Part shown: one piece after another, positions 6,234-14,105 of the stretch
Numbering within the stretch: the first letter of the stretch is position 1
How the letters are laid out: each line of letters opens with the position of its first letter
From: Dysgonamonadaceae bacterium
GTDB taxonomy: Bacteria; Bacteroidota; Bacteroidia; Bacteroidales; Azobacteroidaceae
NCBI GenBank assembly: GCA_031284225.1
Contig: JAITAH010000057.1
Coordinates: 1-19,911 of the forward strand
DNA: 19,911 nt
Reading direction: 5' to 3'
The notes under the pieces: generated by a model
Databases searched by the model: none
Told to the model about the DNA's origin: nothing
Seen by the model: only the letters and a program-made list of their open reading frames with translations
Made by a program: the position numbers and the translations under genes

Positions 6234-7673
6234 ATGAAAAAAGTCAAGTGGAGCGTCAGGTATGGAATGACAATCGTTTGTATCATGGTTGTAAGCTCTT
6301 GCGGGCGGTCGCTCGGCGAGAGTGGCGAATTGACCGGCGTTAGCGCGGGGGCTTGGAACGAACCCAATCCCTACGGAATGGTACTTATCAAGCGGGGTTC
6401 TTTTGAAATGGGGCCGCCGAAAAACGATACGATCTGGGGAATTTATCAGGATCCGAAAGGAGTTTCCATCGACAATTTCTGGATGGACGATACCGAAATC
6501 ACCAACGCCGAATACCGGCAATTTGTCTATTGGGTGCGCGATTCTATTATCCGCGAACGCTTGTTCGACCCGGCTTACGGCGGGAACGACCTGTTCAAGA
6601 TTATTGAAGACCGCGAAGGAAATCCGCTCGATCCGCCGGTTCTGGACTGGAAGCGTCCCATTCCAACGGAACGCCGCGCTACCGAAGATGAATTATTAGC
6701 TATTCGGAGCGTTAATTATAAGCATCCCATTACCGGCGAAACCCGCTTGAATCCGGAACAAATGATTTATCGCTATTCCGTTTTCGACGCTACGCAAGCG
6801 GCTTTGCGACGCAATCGCCTGAATCCCGAACGGCGAGTGTATAATACCGATATTCAAATTGATCCGAACGAATCCGTGTTGATTTCCAAAGATACGGCTT
6901 ATGTCAATGAAGACGGGAAAATCATTAACGAAACCCTGACCCGCCCGTTGAGCAGTCTTTGGGATTTCCTGAACACCTACATTGTCAATATTTACCCGGA
7001 CGAATCGGTATGGGTCAACGATTTCAATAATTCTTACAACGAACCGTATATGCGTTTGTATTTCAATCATCCGGGCTATAACGATTATCCGGTGGTGGGC
7101 GTTTCGTGGGAACAGGCCAATGCGTTTTCCGCCTGGCGAACCGATTTTTTGAAACATTCGCTGGGGAATAATGCGACGCGGGCTACGATCGAACCTTTCC
7201 GTTTGCCGACGGAAGCCGAATTTGAATATGCGGCGCGCAGCGGCAAAACGGAAAATATTTATCCCTGGCGGCAAGATACGCCGGTGGGCGATAAAGGCTG
7301 TTTTCTGGGCAATTTCAAACCGGGCGAAGGCAACTATACGCAGGACAATCATTTGATTACTGCGCGGGTGGCGTCTTTTGCGCCTAACGAATTCGGTTTG
7401 TACGATATGGCAGGCAATGTGGCGGAATGGACTTCGACGGCTTTCCTCGAATCGGGACCGGAAATTATGAACGATATCAATCCGCAATATACCTACCAGG
7501 CGGCGAAGGAAGATCCTTACGCATCGAAGAAAAAAGTTGTCCGCGGCGGTTCGTGGAAAGATGTTGCCCAGTTTATCCGGGCCGATATCCGGTCGTTCGA
7601 ATATCAGAACGAACAACGCTCTTATATTGGTTTCCGCTGTGTGAGAACGCAAGTCGGAGTTTCAAAGAAGTAA
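6234..7673 (+). CDS. porK/gldK: Type IX secretion system lipoprotein PorK/GldK
   Basis: 479 residues. A lipoprotein signal peptide ends in VVSSC, with Cys23 the expected lipidation site. The rest is an SUMF1/formylglycine-generating-enzyme-like fold interrupted by a long insertion, as is usual for GldK. Landmarks are MVLIKRGSFEMG, DNFWMDDTEITNAEYRQF, PVVGVSWEQANAFSAWR, RLPTEAEFEYAARSG, GLYDMAGNVAEWT, VVRGGSWKD and YIGFRC. GldK/PorK is not known to be an enzyme. With PorN it forms the large periplasmic ring attached to the inner face of the outer membrane, around the SprA/Sov translocon. It lies 7 nt after porP and 31 nt before porL. The identification is strong because of the fold plus the operon order. 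Confidence 0.95.
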   Translation: MKKVKWSVRYGMTIVCIMVVSSCGRSLGESGELTGVSAGAWNEPNPYGMVLIKRGSFEMGPPKNDTIWGIYQDPKGVSIDNFWMDDTEITNAEYRQFVYWVRDSIIRERLFDPAYGGNDLFKIIEDREGNPLDPPVLDWKRPIPTERRATEDELLAIRSVNYKHPITGETRLNPEQMIYRYSVFDATQAALRRNRLNPERRVYNTDIQIDPNESVLISKDTAYVNEDGKIINETLTRPLSSLWDFLNTYIVNIYPDESVWVNDFNNSYNEPYMRLYFNHPGYNDYPVVGVSWEQANAFSAWRTDFLKHSLGNNATRATIEPFRLPTEAEFEYAARSGKTENIYPWRQDTPVGDKGCFLGNFKPGEGNYTQDNHLITARVASFAPNEFGLYDMAGNVAEWTSTAFLESGPEIMNDINPQYTYQAAKEDPYASKKKVVRGGSWKDVAQFIRADIRSFEYQNEQRSYIGFRCVRTQVGVSKK

Positions 7674-7704
7674 TCGATCACACATCAATTTATAAATTAA
7701 GAAA

Positions 7705-8733
7705 ATGGGCTTTAAGAGAAGATATCAAAACATTGTCGAAAAATTCTTGTCCGGCGATCAGGGCAAGCGGTTTTTCCAGGTTTTTTACAGTTTGGGAGCG
7801 GCAGTTATTATTATCGGCGTGTTAGCGAAATTGATGCACTGGCCGCACGGATTAGGAAATATTTTACTGTATGTCGGATTTGTTACGGAAGCGATTGTCT
7901 TTACAATTTCGGCGTTCGACCATCCGGCGAAAGATTGGCAATGGGATCTCGTATTTCCCGTGTTGGATACGAGCGATGCTAACGACCGTCCGGTGTTTGG
8001 AAGCGGCGGCGGTAGTGGTTCTGTCGTTATCGGCAATGGCCTTGCAGGCGACACTTCGGGCGTTTCCGGCGGTGTGGCGGCGGCCGGTGTGGGCAACGGC
8101 GTTAGCGGTGCGATAATTCTTGGCGGCGGCGGGTTTGGCGGCGGCGGAGCCATTGGAACTCCCCGTTCGGCGGTGGAAACCGTTGAAAATCTGACGCCGG
8201 GGCAGGTAGCGCAATCGTTTGGTATTCCCAGCGCCGTAAATATTTCGGAAGAAGAAACCAGTGTCTTATCGGAAAGCATCAAGAAAATGGCTTCGGCTGC
8301 CGACCAGCTCTCGAAAATGTCGGACGTGTTGCTCGAATCCTATCAGAACATTGCGGACAATACCGAAGGATTAAGCTCCTCGTCCCAAAACTATGCCGAA
8401 CAGATGGATGCCTTGAACCGGAACATTCAGGGATTAAGCGCTTTCTACGAAGTGCAGTTAAAAAGTGTCGGTTCGCAAATCGAATCCATCGAACGCATCA
8501 ACGCCGGGTTGGCGCGTATCAAAGACATGTACGAAAGTTCGGTGCTCGACAGCTCGCTGTTCCGCAGCGAAACCGAAAAGATGACGCAACAGATTCATGC
8601 GCTTAACGGAGTGTATAACCGCTTGCTGAATGCGATGACGATGAATATGTACGGAACAGGCCCTGCGCCTTACGCTCCGAATCCCGCAGGTTTCAATCCG
8701 AATCCGTATAACAATCCCCCCACTCATTCATAA
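7705..8733 (+). CDS. porL/gldL: Type IX secretion system inner-membrane motor protein PorL/GldL
   Basis: 342 residues. Two membrane helices at about 26-43 (VFYSLGAAVIIIGVLAKL) and 51-70 (GNILLYVGFVTEAIVFTISA) are followed by a cytoplasmic region containing DHPAKDWQWDLVFPVL, a GldL signature. Glu62 in the second helix corresponds to the intramembrane glutamate that family work links to proton flow. PorL/GldL forms the pentameric stator around PorM/GldM and uses the proton motive force to drive secretion (and gliding in some relatives). Residues about 95-155 form an unusually glycine-rich linker (GSGGGSGS, GGGGFGGGG). Residues about 180-300 are predicted helical/coiled-coil, and the end is Pro/Asn-rich. 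It lies 12 nt before porM. Confidence 0.95.
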   Translation: MGFKRRYQNIVEKFLSGDQGKRFFQVFYSLGAAVIIIGVLAKLMHWPHGLGNILLYVGFVTEAIVFTISAFDHPAKDWQWDLVFPVLDTSDANDRPVFGSGGGSGSVVIGNGLAGDTSGVSGGVAAAGVGNGVSGAIILGGGGFGGGGAIGTPRSAVETVENLTPGQVAQSFGIPSAVNISEEETSVLSESIKKMASAADQLSKMSDVLLESYQNIADNTEGLSSSSQNYAEQMDALNRNIQGLSAFYEVQLKSVGSQIESIERINAGLARIKDMYESSVLDSSLFRSETEKMTQQIHALNGVYNRLLNAMTMNMYGTGPAPYAPNPAGFNPNPYNNPPTHS

Positions 8734-8745
8734 CACACAAGAAGG

Positions 8746-10314
8746 ATGGCAGTAAACAGTCCGAATTCGCCGAGGCAGAAGATGATCAACCTGATGTATC
8801 TGGTTTTCATCGGTATGTTGGCGCTGAACGTTTCCACCGAAGTATTGGATGGTTTTGAATTAGTGGAAGAAAGTTTGCTGCGTTCCGTCAAAGTATCTAC
8901 CAATCGCAACAGTCAGATTTTCGGCGACCTGACCGATGCATACAACGCCAATCACGAGAAAACACAGGAGTGGTACGATAAAGGAGCGCAGGTGAAAATG
9001 CAGAGCGATACATTATTCAATTACATTCAAGATCTGAAAGAACGGATTGTGAAGAAAGCAGACGGCAAAGACGGCGATCCCGAACATCTCAAACGTCCCG
9101 ACGATTTGAGCGCCGCCTACGATGTGATGTTTGAACGCGGAAAAAACGATGCCGCCCGGCTGAAATCCGATATCGACGCCTACCGGCAATTTATTACGCC
9201 GATGGTCAGCGATCCGTCGATAAAAAACATTATCGAAAACAATTTGAGTACCGAACCGTCCACCAAAGCGAAAGCCAACAAACAAACTTGGGAAGAATCC
9301 ATGTTTTGGCAAATGCCGGTAGCCGCATCCGTTACTTTATTGACGAAGATGCAGAAAGACATTCGCGATGCAGAAGGCGCCGTGCTGGGCGATTTGGTCA
9401 AAAACATCGATCTGAAAGATTACCGCGTCAACGATATCCGGGCGTATGTGATACCGGAATCGCAAATTGTGATGCGGGGAGGCGCTTACCGCGCCGACAT
9501 CGGGCTTTTGGCGCAAGATTCTACGCAGCGTCCGCGGATATTTGTCAACCACCGGCAATTACCCGATGACGCCAACGGCCGTTATACCGCCGGAGCCGGT
9601 TCGACCGGAACGTTTCAGGTGAACGGCTACATTGAAATGCCACAGAGCGACGGTTCTTTTGTCAAGCGCGATTTCTCGACGCAGTATTATGTTGTAGAGC
9701 CGAGCGCCACCGTGGCGCCGGTACTGATGAATGTCCTGTACGCCGGTATTGCCAATGATATCCGGATTGCCGTTCCGGGCGTGGCCAGTCAGAATGTGTC
9801 GGCCGGCATTTCCAATGGCACATTGACCGCGAAAGGGAACGATATCTGGACAGCCAATCCCCGCTTCGGTTCGGACGCCGTGATTACGGTTATGGCCAAA
9901 ATGTCGGACGGACGCACGCAGGAAATGGCCAAAATGTCTTTCCGCGTCAGGCAATTGCCGCCGCCGACTCCTTATTTGAATATTACCGATCCCGAAGGCA
10001 ATAAAGTTCGCTACAAAGGCGGCCGCCCGCTGTCGAGAAATGCTTTGATAGCCGTTGACGCTTTGAGCGCCGCGATTGACGATGGCATTTTGGATCAGGC
10101 TTTCACCGTTTTGCGCTTTGAATTGGTACGCTTCGATGGAATGGGAATGCGGCAAACGACTATGTCAAGTGGCGCGAATTTTACGGCGCAACAGAAAGAC
10201 GCTATCCGGAGTACTCAACGAGGACAAACCTTGCTTATTAGCAGTATTGTCGTGAAAGGCCCCGACGGAATTGAACGGACATTAGACGCTCCTTTGGAAA
10301 TAAGGGTGAATTAA
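8746..10314 (+). CDS. porM/gldM: Type IX secretion system motor protein PorM/GldM
   Basis: 522 residues, close to the roughly 515 usual for the family. The N-terminus MAVNSPNSPRQKMINLMYLV followed by a single membrane helix (about 14-32) and STEVLDGFELVEESL is characteristic of GldM. The large remainder is periplasmic: a helical first domain (about 35-220) followed by beta-rich domains. PorM dimers thread the PorL pentamer and reach across the periplasm to the PorK/PorN ring, transmitting motor movement. Upstream, AAGAAGG immediately before the ATG could act as a ribosome binding site. Position between porL and porN is the standard order. Confidence 0.96.
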   Translation: MAVNSPNSPRQKMINLMYLVFIGMLALNVSTEVLDGFELVEESLLRSVKVSTNRNSQIFGDLTDAYNANHEKTQEWYDKGAQVKMQSDTLFNYIQDLKERIVKKADGKDGDPEHLKRPDDLSAAYDVMFERGKNDAARLKSDIDAYRQFITPMVSDPSIKNIIENNLSTEPSTKAKANKQTWEESMFWQMPVAASVTLLTKMQKDIRDAEGAVLGDLVKNIDLKDYRVNDIRAYVIPESQIVMRGGAYRADIGLLAQDSTQRPRIFVNHRQLPDDANGRYTAGAGSTGTFQVNGYIEMPQSDGSFVKRDFSTQYYVVEPSATVAPVLMNVLYAGIANDIRIAVPGVASQNVSAGISNGTLTAKGNDIWTANPRFGSDAVITVMAKMSDGRTQEMAKMSFRVRQLPPPTPYLNITDPEGNKVRYKGGRPLSRNALIAVDALSAAIDDGILDQAFTVLRFELVRFDGMGMRQTTMSSGANFTAQQKDAIRSTQRGQTLLISSIVVKGPDGIERTLDAPLEIRVN

Positions 10315-10360
10315 GAATTACGAAGTAATCAATATCAATCAATTGAAAATTGAATATAAT

Positions 10361-11419
10361 ATGAGATATAAATTTTGTAGCATAAGTTTGTTTATCCTGC
10401 TTTTTGTTTTTATACAGGAAGGTGTAGCTCAAGATACACCGCGCCGGACTCGCCAACGTCCTTCTACGGCTGCAGCGGCAGATACCTCGACTGTGTTCAA
10501 TCTGACGGAACGTGCCCGAATAAAAAATGAAGTGGAATCGAAAAAACCTTCCCATATCGTTTGGGAACGTATTATCTACCGCATCATCGACCTGACAAAG
10601 GAAGACGGCTCCAACGCCGCCTTGTATTATCCGGTACAGCCGCAAAATGGACGGCAAAATCTGTTTACGCTGTTGTTAAAACTATTGCTCGACAACAAAA
10701 TTACGGCATATAATTATTTAGATTGGGAAGTTTTTGATGACAGCCAGAAAAAAAATATCGAAGATTTGCTGACAAAGTTACAGTTGCTATATACCAAACA
10801 GGGCGACCGTTTTGTGGTGGACGAACGGGATATCCCAAGTTCGGAAATTACTCAATACATCGTGAAAGAGGGATATTATTTTGACCAGGCAACCGGAATG
10901 TTTCAAACCCATGTGTTGGCTTTAAGCCCAATACAGGTCGGTACGGATTATTATTCCGGAAATATAAGCCGTGAACCGCTGTTCTGGGTACAATACGACG
11001 AGATCCGCCCCTATCTTTCCCGCGAAATGATTATGACCTCCAATTACAACAATGCGCTGACTTATACGATCGACGATTATTTCCGCAAAACCATGTACGC
11101 CGGCGAAATCATCAAAACGGTGAATATGATGGGGAAAAGTCTGGCGCAGGAAGTCGGCAACGAGCCTGAAGCCTTGAAACAGGCGCAGGACAGTATCGAA
11201 AACCAGTTGAAAGCGTTCGATAAAAACCTGTGGGCGTATAACGATTCCATTCGCACTGCGGGAGAAAAGACGCAGACCTCGAAAGCAGAAAAAACGAAAA
11301 CCACCTCTGCCCGTTCTTCCGGAGGCGCCAAAGAAAAAGTTCAGAAAGAACCGAAAGCCTCAACGCCGGCTCCCAAATCGGAAAGCGCTCCGGTTCGGTC
11401 TGTCAGAAGAACCCGATAA
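10361..11419 (+). CDS. porN/gldN: Type IX secretion system periplasmic ring protein PorN/GldN
   Basis: 352 residues from ATG 10361. The frame can be extended to a TTG at 10343, but the ATG gives a clean signal peptide (MRYKFCSISLFILLFVFIQ, cleavage near VAQ), so I prefer it. The mature protein contains IVWERIIYRIIDL, NKITAYNYLDWEVFDD and REPLFWVQYDEIRPYLSREM, which I recognise as GldN/PorN. PorN joins PorK in the periplasmic ring of the T9SS. The last 50 or so residues are a low-complexity basic tail rich in Lys, Ser, Ala, Thr and Pro. The stop TAA overlaps the ATG of the next gene by one base (TAATG), implying that the transport genes downstream are translated from the same message. Confidence 0.94.
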   Translation: MRYKFCSISLFILLFVFIQEGVAQDTPRRTRQRPSTAAAADTSTVFNLTERARIKNEVESKKPSHIVWERIIYRIIDLTKEDGSNAALYYPVQPQNGRQNLFTLLLKLLLDNKITAYNYLDWEVFDDSQKKNIEDLLTKLQLLYTKQGDRFVVDERDIPSSEITQYIVKEGYYFDQATGMFQTHVLALSPIQVGTDYYSGNISREPLFWVQYDEIRPYLSREMIMTSNYNNALTYTIDDYFRKTMYAGEIIKTVNMMGKSLAQEVGNEPEALKQAQDSIENQLKAFDKNLWAYNDSIRTAGEKTQTSKAEKTKTTSARSSGGAKEKVQKEPKASTPAPKSESAPVRSVRRTR

Positions 11420-11952
11420 TGGGTTTGTATGGACAAATATTCTGGACATTTTCCAAAATAGGCGCCTTTACGATCGGCGGAGGATATGCAATGATTCCGC
11501 TCATCCAACGGGAAGTCGTTGAACGAAAGAAATGGATACCGGAAAATGATTTCATCGACATTCTGGCAGTTTCGCAATCCCTTCCGGGAATCTTGGCGGT
11601 CAATATCGCTATTTTTGCCGGTTACCGAATGCGGAGAACTGCGGGGAGCATCGTCGCTACAACAGGCGCCATCCTCCCGTCTTTTTTAATGATTCTGCTG
11701 ATTGCGATGTTCTTTCGCCACTTTCAGGATCATCCGTACATAATAAAAATGTTTAAGGCCATTCGGCCGGCTGTAGTAGCCTTGATTGCCGTGCCGGTTT
11801 TTACCACGGCGCGGTCGGTAGGAATCAATCTGAAAACGGCGGCGATTCTCATTGGATGCTGGGGCGTTTCGCCCGTTTATATTGTGCTGGCAGCTGCCTT
11901 GGGCGGCCTCGGATGGGGGTATTACGACCGGAAAAAAACGAAGAACCCATAG
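11419..11952 (+). CDS. Chromate transporter-like (CHR family) half protein, first copy
   Basis: 177 residues, one CHR domain instead of the two fused domains (about 400 residues) of classical ChrA. Motifs are FTIGGGYAMIPLIQREVVE near the N-terminus and AVSQSLPGILAVNIAIFAGY, followed by GSIVATTGAILPSFLMIL and more membrane spans, about five in all. Short CHR proteins normally act in pairs encoded side by side. Its likely partner is the 174-residue protein at 13419-13943, here separated by an antiporter gene. The family is named for chromate export, but the natural substrate in gut-type anaerobes is unknown. It starts within the stop of porN and ends 3 nt before the antiporter ATG. Its stop codon is TAG, showing that TAG terminates translation in this genome. 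Confidence 0.88.
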   Translation: MGLYGQIFWTFSKIGAFTIGGGYAMIPLIQREVVERKKWIPENDFIDILAVSQSLPGILAVNIAIFAGYRMRRTAGSIVATTGAILPSFLMILLIAMFFRHFQDHPYIIKMFKAIRPAVVALIAVPVFTTARSVGINLKTAAILIGCWGVSPVYIVLAAALGGLGWGYYDRKKTKNP

Positions 11953-11955
11953 AAT

Positions 11956-13422
11956 ATGTATTTTTCGATTGATAATATTGTTCTGATAGGAAGTATTTTG
12001 TTGTTTGCCGGAATCTTTGCCGGAAAACTGAGCTACCGCTTCGGGTTGCCGATCCTGATGCTGTTCCTTTGTGTAGGAATGTTGTTCGGGAGCGATGGAC
12101 TGGGGCTGCATTTCGATAATCCGCGGCCGGCGCAATTTATCGGTTTGATGGCTTTGAATATCATCCTGTTTTCGGGAGGCATGGATACGAAGTTTTCCGA
12201 TATCCGGCCGATCGCTGTTCCGGGAATCGTTCTGGCGACGCTGGGCGTTTTACTGACGGCCTTGATTACCGGTTTTTTCATTTATTGGCTTACCCATAGC
12301 TGGGCGGGCGCGATCCGTTTTTCCTTGCTCGAAGCCTTGTTGCTGGCGTCCGTGATGTCTTCGACCGATTCGGCCTCGGTTTTCGGTATTTTGCGATCCA
12401 AAGGGATTGCGCTGAAAGAACGTTTAAAACCTTTGCTGGAATTTGAAAGCGGAAGCAACGACCCGATGGCCTATCTGTTAACCATTACGTTTATTCAACT
12501 GATTCAATTGCAGTCCGGAAGCGTTTGGACCATGCTGGGCTTTTTCTTCTTCCAGTTCCTGTTCGGCGCCTTCATGGGTTGGGCCTTAGGGAAATTGTTT
12601 ATCCGGCTGTTGAACCGGATTCATTTGCCGAACCTGTCGCTATATCCCGTACTGCTGGTAGCGATCTGCTTTTTTATTTTCGCATTGACCAACGAATTGA
12701 AGGGCAACGGCTATTTAGCGGTGTATATCGGCGGACTAATAATAGGGAATGCCCGTTTTAGCCAGAAATATTCCAGTAAACGCTTTTTCGATGGCTTAAC
12801 ATGGCTGTTTCAAATCATCATGTTTCTCTGTTTGGGCTTGCTGGTCAATCCGAAAGATTTATTGCCCATCTGCGGGATCGGATTGTTGATCAGTCTGTTT
12901 TTGATATGGATAGCCCGTCCGCTGGCCGTATTTCTGTGTTTATTGCCGTTCCGGAAATTATCGTTGCAAGCGAAAACCTATACCTCGTGGGTCGGTTTAC
13001 GGGGCGCCGTGCCGATTATTTTTGCTACTTATGCCTTGACGGCAGACGTCGAAAAAGCGCCTGAGATTTTCAATATCGTGTTTTTCGTTACCCTGGTATC
13101 GTTGCTCTTGCAGGGAACGACCATTCCCATCGTCGCCCGCTGGCTGCATCTAGCGGATAGGCCGGAAGAAAAACCGCTTTTGTCCGAGTTTGAAATCGAA
13201 TTGCCGGACGAAATCAATTCGGTGATGCGGGAAATCATTGTGCGACCGGAAGATTTGAAAAACGGTTCGCTGATGAAAGAAATTTCCATTCCCTCCCATA
13301 CGCTGGTCATGCTTGTGAAACGGAAAGACGAATATTTTGTGCCCACCGGATCTTCCCGCATCGAACCGGACGATGTTTTATTGCTGATTTCCGACGATAA
13401 AAAGATAAAAGACCCCGCATGA
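11956..13422 (+). CDS. CPA1-type potassium/proton antiporter with TrkA_C domain (NhaP2/CvrA-like)
   Basis: 488 residues. About twelve membrane spans fill residues 5-400, with a Na+/H+-exchanger-type core: MLFLCVGMLFGSDGLG, SSTDSASVFGILRSKG and FESGSNDPMAYLL, where Asn168-Asp169 fits the ND ion-binding pair of CPA1 antiporters. GLRGAVPIIFATYAL is a further family landmark. The C-terminal 80 residues (about 405-488, with PSHTLVMLVKRKDEYFVPTG and DVLLLISDD) form a TrkA_C/RCK_C-type cytoplasmic domain, as in NhaP2/CvrA, which exchange K+ (or Na+) for H+ across the inner membrane. The gene lies between two CHR half genes; its stop overlaps the next start (ATGA). Ion specificity cannot be told from sequence. 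Confidence 0.92.
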   Translation: MYFSIDNIVLIGSILLFAGIFAGKLSYRFGLPILMLFLCVGMLFGSDGLGLHFDNPRPAQFIGLMALNIILFSGGMDTKFSDIRPIAVPGIVLATLGVLLTALITGFFIYWLTHSWAGAIRFSLLEALLLASVMSSTDSASVFGILRSKGIALKERLKPLLEFESGSNDPMAYLLTITFIQLIQLQSGSVWTMLGFFFFQFLFGAFMGWALGKLFIRLLNRIHLPNLSLYPVLLVAICFFIFALTNELKGNGYLAVYIGGLIIGNARFSQKYSSKRFFDGLTWLFQIIMFLCLGLLVNPKDLLPICGIGLLISLFLIWIARPLAVFLCLLPFRKLSLQAKTYTSWVGLRGAVPIIFATYALTADVEKAPEIFNIVFFVTLVSLLLQGTTIPIVARWLHLADRPEEKPLLSEFEIELPDEINSVMREIIVRPEDLKNGSLMKEISIPSHTLVMLVKRKDEYFVPTGSSRIEPDDVLLLISDDKKIKDPA

Positions 13423-13943
13423 TTTACTGGCAATTATTCGTAACCTGTTTCAAGATCGGCCTTTTCGGTTTCGGAGGCGGTTATGCCATGCTGTCGCTCA
13501 TTCAGTACGAAACCGTAGAGCATCATCACTGGCTCACGGCCGCCGAATTTACCGATGTGGTAGCCCTTTCGCAGATGACGCCGGGGCCGGTCGGCATCAA
13601 TACCGCCACGTATATCGGATATACGGTAACGGGCGGCGTTTGGGGTTCCGTTGTCGCCACCGTTGCCGTTTGCCTGCCGTCGTTCATTATCGGGTTATTG
13701 ATTGCCGGCAGTTACCGGAAATTCCGTTCCAACCGCTACGTCGGCGATGCGTTCCGAGGTTTACGGCCGGCAGTAGTAGGTTTGATTGCCGCCGCTGTAC
13801 TGTTATTGATGAACCGGGAAAATTTTGTCGATAAGAAGAGCCTTTTCATTTTCGCCGCCGTGTTTCTGGCGTCGCTGCTTACAAAGCTCCATCCCATCCT
13901 TTTGATTGTTTTGGCCGGCGTGGCCGGATTGTTTTTGTATTGA
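13419..13943 (+). CDS. Chromate transporter-like (CHR family) half protein, second copy
   Basis: 174 residues with a single CHR domain: FGFGGGYAMLSLIQYETVE, LSQMTPGPVGINTATYIGY, then several membrane spans ending in HPILLIVLAGVAGLFLY. It resembles the first copy at 11419-11952 over its whole length (GGGYAM, LIQ-E-VE, SQ--PG, LRPAVVGLIA versus IRPAVVALIA), so the two are probably the two halves of one transporter. The TPGPVG motif is closer to the CHR consensus than SLPGIL in the first copy. It is translationally coupled to the antiporter by a 4-nt ATGA overlap. It is the last gene of the run; the 162 nt after it show no clear terminator. Confidence 0.9.
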   Translation: MIYWQLFVTCFKIGLFGFGGGYAMLSLIQYETVEHHHWLTAAEFTDVVALSQMTPGPVGINTATYIGYTVTGGVWGSVVATVAVCLPSFIIGLLIAGSYRKFRSNRYVGDAFRGLRPAVVGLIAAAVLLLMNRENFVDKKSLFIFAAVFLASLLTKLHPILLIVLAGVAGLFLY

Positions 13944-14073
13944 GAGCGATTTATTGCAATCAATCGTATAAATGAATTTGATATTTTAATTTAATTGTTA
14001 GATTGATAACATTTTTGGACTTTTATCGCTTTTATTTAGACAATTTTTTCAATAGATGGTATTTACTTTTTAT

Positions 14074-14081
14074 TATATTTG
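14074..14081 (+). promoter_or_regulatory. Candidate -7 box of the hybrid two-component gene
   Basis: TATATTTG matches TAnnTTTG and ends 24 nt before the ATG at 14106, in a very A+T-rich intergenic stretch (13944-14105). No convincing TTTG is present 19-21 nt upstream, so the call rests on one box and its position. Confidence 0.45.
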
Positions 14082-14105
14082 TCGAGAAAACAGAGGTAAA
14101 ACCAG

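Noticed and set aside
6696..7652. 318-residue minus-strand open frame opposite porK
   Set aside because: Arg/Ile/Phe-rich, low-sense composition, lies wholly antisense to a well-identified gene, and has no recognisable domain.
9559..10155. 198-residue minus-strand open frame opposite porM
   Set aside because: Antisense shadow of porM with no family resemblance and no upstream promoter.
10343..10360. TTG start for porN giving six extra residues
   Set aside because: The ATG at 10361 gives a standard signal peptide directly at the N-terminus. The extra residues add charge before it and TTG is a poor start.
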